From JAABRU01 sp050180235 (lineage in GTDB: Bacteria > Desulfobacterota > Desulfobacteria > Desulfobacterales > Desulfococcaceae): a DNA stretch of 25,550 nucleotides. Shown here piece by piece: positions 23,307 through 25,550 of this stretch. The stretch covers positions 1-25,550 of the forward strand of contig JBFXEJ010000098.1 in NCBI GenBank assembly GCA_050180235.1, in the 5' to 3' direction. Position 1 is the stretch's first letter; every line of letters starts with the position of its first letter. Under the pieces are notes generated by a model that was given only the letters and a program-made list of their open reading frames with translations, had not been told where the DNA came from and searched no databases. The translations under genes and the position numbers were made by a program.

Positions 23307-25061
23307 ATGAATCTTCGTACATATTTACCTGTTTTTCTGCCTGCCACACGGCAGGAAATGGAATCCCTGGGATGGAAAAAACCGGATGTGATTCTGGTCT
23401 CAGGGGATACCTATATTGACACCCCATATTCCGGAACTGCTGTAATCGGACGGGTTCTTTCAGATGCCGGATTCAGGGTTGGCATAATTGCCCAGCCTGA
23501 TACAGACAGCGGGAATGATATTGCAGCTCTGGGGGAACCTGCTCTGTTCTGGGGCGTGACATCGGGCAGTGTGGATTCTATGATAGCCAATTATACGGCA
23601 TCGGGAAAGCGCAGGAAAAGCGATGACATGACCCCCGGGGGGCTGAATGTCCGCAGGCCGGATCGGGCAGTCATTTTTTACGCTAATCTCATACGCAGGT
23701 ATTTCAAAAACACCTGTCCCATTGTCCTGGGGGGGGTTGAGGCAAGTCTGCGCCGTATTTCCCACTATGATGAGCGGTCTGATTCTCTGCGGCGTTCCAT
23801 ACTTTTTGATGCAAAGGCTGATGTGCTGGTCTATGGAATGGGCGAGCAGAGCGTTGTGGAACTTGCGGAAAAATTTCGTCAGAAACAGGATATCCGTTCT
23901 ATACGGGGGATTTGTTATATCAGCAGGGAAATTCCGGAATCTGTGCCCGGATTTGCGCAGTCAGATACGGAACTGCCTTCCCATGCCGATGTGTGCCGGG
24001 ATCAGCAGGCATTTATCCATATGTTCCGGATTTTTTATGAAAATTCGGATCCTTTTACCGGGGCACGTCTTTTTCAGAAACAGGACAGCCGCTGGCTGGT
24101 GCAGAATCCTCCGCAGTTTCCTCTTTCTCCGCAGGAACTGGATCGGATTTATGAACTGCCTTATACGCGGGATGTCCATCCCCTGCATAAACAGAAAGGG
24201 CAGGTCAAAGCCCTTGACACTGTCCGTTTTTCTCTGACCACTCACAGGGGCTGCTATGGCGAATGCCGCTTCTGCGCGATTGCCGTGCATCAGGGACGGC
24301 ATGTGGTTTCCCGCACAAAACAGTCTCTGATCCGGGAAGCCCTGTCTTTTGCAAAACACCCGGAATTCCGGGGAATCATATCAGATGTGGGCGGCCCTAC
24401 AGCAAATATGTACGGCATGGAATGCAAGCGGAAAACAGAAAAAGGCGCGTGCACAAACAAAAGCTGTCTTTTTCCGGAAATCTGCAAACATCTGCCTGTA
24501 TGCCATGACATGCAGATAGATCTGCTGCGGGCCCTGCGGAATCTCCCCGGAGTGCGCCGGGTTTTCATCGGCTCCGGCATCCGTTATGATCTGATTCTCA
24601 GTGACCGGAAAAGCGGAACCGCCTATCTGGAGGAGATCCTGCGGCATCATGTGTCCGGACAGTTGAAAATAGCGCCTGAACATACAGAAGACAGCGTACT
24701 GAAATATATGGGCAAACCGGGCCGGGAAAGCCTGGAGGCATTTCTTGCCCTGTTTGACAGACTGAAAGGGAAAATACCGGAAAAACTCTTTCTGACCTAT
24801 TACCTGATGGCAGCCCATCCCGGATGCACACTGGAGGATATGCGCAAACTCCGTGCCTTTGCCCTGCGAACCCTGCGGCTTCTGCCTGAACAGGTTCAGA
24901 TATTCACGCCTTCGCCTTCCACCTGGTCTACCCTGATGTACTGCACAGAGACTGATCCCTTTACAGGTGAAAAAATTTTTGTGGAAAAAAAAGCCGGGAA
25001 CAGACAGAAGCAGAAGGACACTCTTTCGGGGGGAAAGTCTTATGGCAGAACTGCCGCATAG
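23307..25061 (+). CDS. ygiQ: YgiQ family radical-SAM protein
   Basis: This is a radical-SAM protein of unknown reaction, found widely in bacteria. From the ATG at 23307 it is 584 residues; E. coli YgiQ is longer (about 740), mainly through an insertion in the middle. N-terminal B12-like region features are clear: FLPATRQEM, VSGDTYIDTPYSG, FRVGIIAQPD, LGGVEASLRR. The radical-SAM motif is RGCYGECRFCAI (Cys316, 320, 323). A second cysteine set (GACTNKSCLFPEIC) and SDVGGPTANMYGM, LKIAPEHTEDSVLKYMGKPG and TPSPSTWSTLMYCTETDPFTG match the family strongly. An in-frame TTG at 23262 lies inside the MITE end and is less likely. No clear Shine-Dalgarno precedes the ATG. Confidence 0.94.
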   Translation: MNLRTYLPVFLPATRQEMESLGWKKPDVILVSGDTYIDTPYSGTAVIGRVLSDAGFRVGIIAQPDTDSGNDIAALGEPALFWGVTSGSVDSMIANYTASGKRRKSDDMTPGGLNVRRPDRAVIFYANLIRRYFKNTCPIVLGGVEASLRRISHYDERSDSLRRSILFDAKADVLVYGMGEQSVVELAEKFRQKQDIRSIRGICYISREIPESVPGFAQSDTELPSHADVCRDQQAFIHMFRIFYENSDPFTGARLFQKQDSRWLVQNPPQFPLSPQELDRIYELPYTRDVHPLHKQKGQVKALDTVRFSLTTHRGCYGECRFCAIAVHQGRHVVSRTKQSLIREALSFAKHPEFRGIISDVGGPTANMYGMECKRKTEKGACTNKSCLFPEICKHLPVCHDMQIDLLRALRNLPGVRRVFIGSGIRYDLILSDRKSGTAYLEEILRHHVSGQLKIAPEHTEDSVLKYMGKPGRESLEAFLALFDRLKGKIPEKLFLTYYLMAAHPGCTLEDMRKLRAFALRTLRLLPEQVQIFTPSPSTWSTLMYCTETDPFTGEKIFVEKKAGNRQKQKDTLSGGKSYGRTAA

Positions 25062-25160
25062 CGTATGAGAATCATAAATTTTCTGTGTTATCCCATGCGG
25101 TTCCTGCGTGAAGATGGTGAATGCCGAAATTTTTTTCCTCCCGGCCTGTGAACATGATGC

Positions 25161-25215
25161 GGCAGCGGGACTTTTATACTGATATTTTTAAATTTATAAA
25201 TCAATATGTTATTTA
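25161..25215 (+). repeat. A/T-rich repeat, copy 2
   Basis: Matches 6993-7048 with one substitution in the last 44 bases and a 1-bp length difference in the T-run. It follows ygiQ and again precedes a CGTCAT-type element. Confidence 0.75.
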
Positions 25216-25271
25216 GAATCAGCATAAGCATTATCATGGATATATCGTTTAACAATTTGTATTTATTATAT

Positions 25272-25410
25272 TATGTTACGCCGCTTCGTCACTCAGGAGA
25301 AAGCCTGAGTCCATAACACTTTGAAAAAAATGGATTCCTGCTTTCGCCGGAATTGTGGATAGGGAGATTTTCCGGTCATACCGGAGAAAGCCTGTATCAG
25401 CAGCTCTTTA
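25272..25410. repeat. CGTCAT-type repeat plus a truncated second half-copy
   Basis: The left edge TATGTTACGCCGC (from 25272) and CGTCACTCAGGAGAAAGCCTGAG begin one element, answered by CCTGCTTTCGCCGGAAT near 25350. A second start, GGTCATACCGGAGAAAGCC, at about 25374 is cut off by the MITE at 25412. No gene is present in 25062-25550. Confidence 0.55.
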
Positions 25411-25411
25411 A

Positions 25412-25547
25412 GGTGATTTCCATTAATGATTATAACGTTTTTCGCAGGGCGGGCACGGCTTTTTGTGCCCGCCGTCCTGCTGAAACGGTGGGCACAAAAA
25501 GCCGTGCCCACCCTGCAATGATGGTACATTTTTTCATGGAAATCGCC
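25412..25547 (-). mobile_element. 136-bp MITE, copy 2 (inverted), with TAA target duplication
   Basis: The same element as 2625-2760 on the opposite strand, the same length, with about five differences by eye. The terminal repeats are GGTGATTTCCAT and, with one change, ATGGAAATCGCC. TAA triplets flank it at 25409-25411 and 25548-25550, the last bases of the window. Confidence 0.85.
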
Positions 25548-25550
25548 TAA

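Overview
The window (about 25.5 kb, moderate GC with A/T-rich intergenic gaps) looks like chromosomal housekeeping DNA from a Gram-negative anaerobe. The best guess is Desulfobacterota (Desulfobacterales, Desulfonema-like). This is inferred from the PHP-UvrD helicase fusion, the DHH/CBS phosphoesterase, the YgiQ and MtaB radical-SAM enzymes, and the many short palindromic and MITE-like repeats between genes. No 16S or other taxonomic marker is present, so the assignment is tentative. No tRNA, rRNA, CRISPR array, prophage or transposase gene was seen.

Layout. Positions 1-5943 are all minus strand: recC (5' two thirds; its 3' end is off the left edge), a ydbL-ynbE envelope pair, and a pgm plus RsbW-like ATPase pair. 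Positions 6426-8313 are plus strand: an isochorismatase-fold hydrolase, a nucleoside deoxyribosyltransferase-like protein and dut. Positions 8349-12615 form a minus-strand operon of sensor kinase, DHH-CBS phosphoesterase and ModF. A molybdenum-cofactor-carrier-like protein (12971-13798, minus) is divergent from mtaB. The plus-strand run continues with a PHP-UvrD helicase and a large hybrid histidine kinase (to 21494). A flavodoxin/HIT pair (minus) is divergent from ygiQ (plus) across a 704-bp intergenic region packed with mobile repeats.

The genes are mostly intact family members: DNA repair (RecC, PHP-UvrD), nucleotide hygiene (Dut, NDT-like, HIT), sugar-phosphate metabolism (Pgm), tRNA modification (MtaB), two histidine kinases without an adjacent separate response regulator, and two molybdenum-associated families (ModF and MoCo carrier) within 5 kb.

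The least ordinary content is the repeat layer. (a) A 136-bp MITE with 12-bp terminal inverted repeats and a TAA duplication occurs twice, in opposite orientations, near the two ends of the window. (b) A second MITE family has ends GGTAGTGGGT and carries potential G-quadruplex tracts on both strands. It occurs twice in the ygiQ/flavodoxin gap, each copy flanked by a perfect 8-bp target duplication and lying within about 35 bp of a start codon. (c) A third family of CGTCATnCCGG-type elements is scattered through most gaps. (d) A 21-bp tandem repeat has been absorbed in frame into the PHP-UvrD linker. No wholly new multi-gene system is evident; the MITE-controlled divergent promoter region and the DHH-CBS/ModF/kinase operon are the most promising leads.
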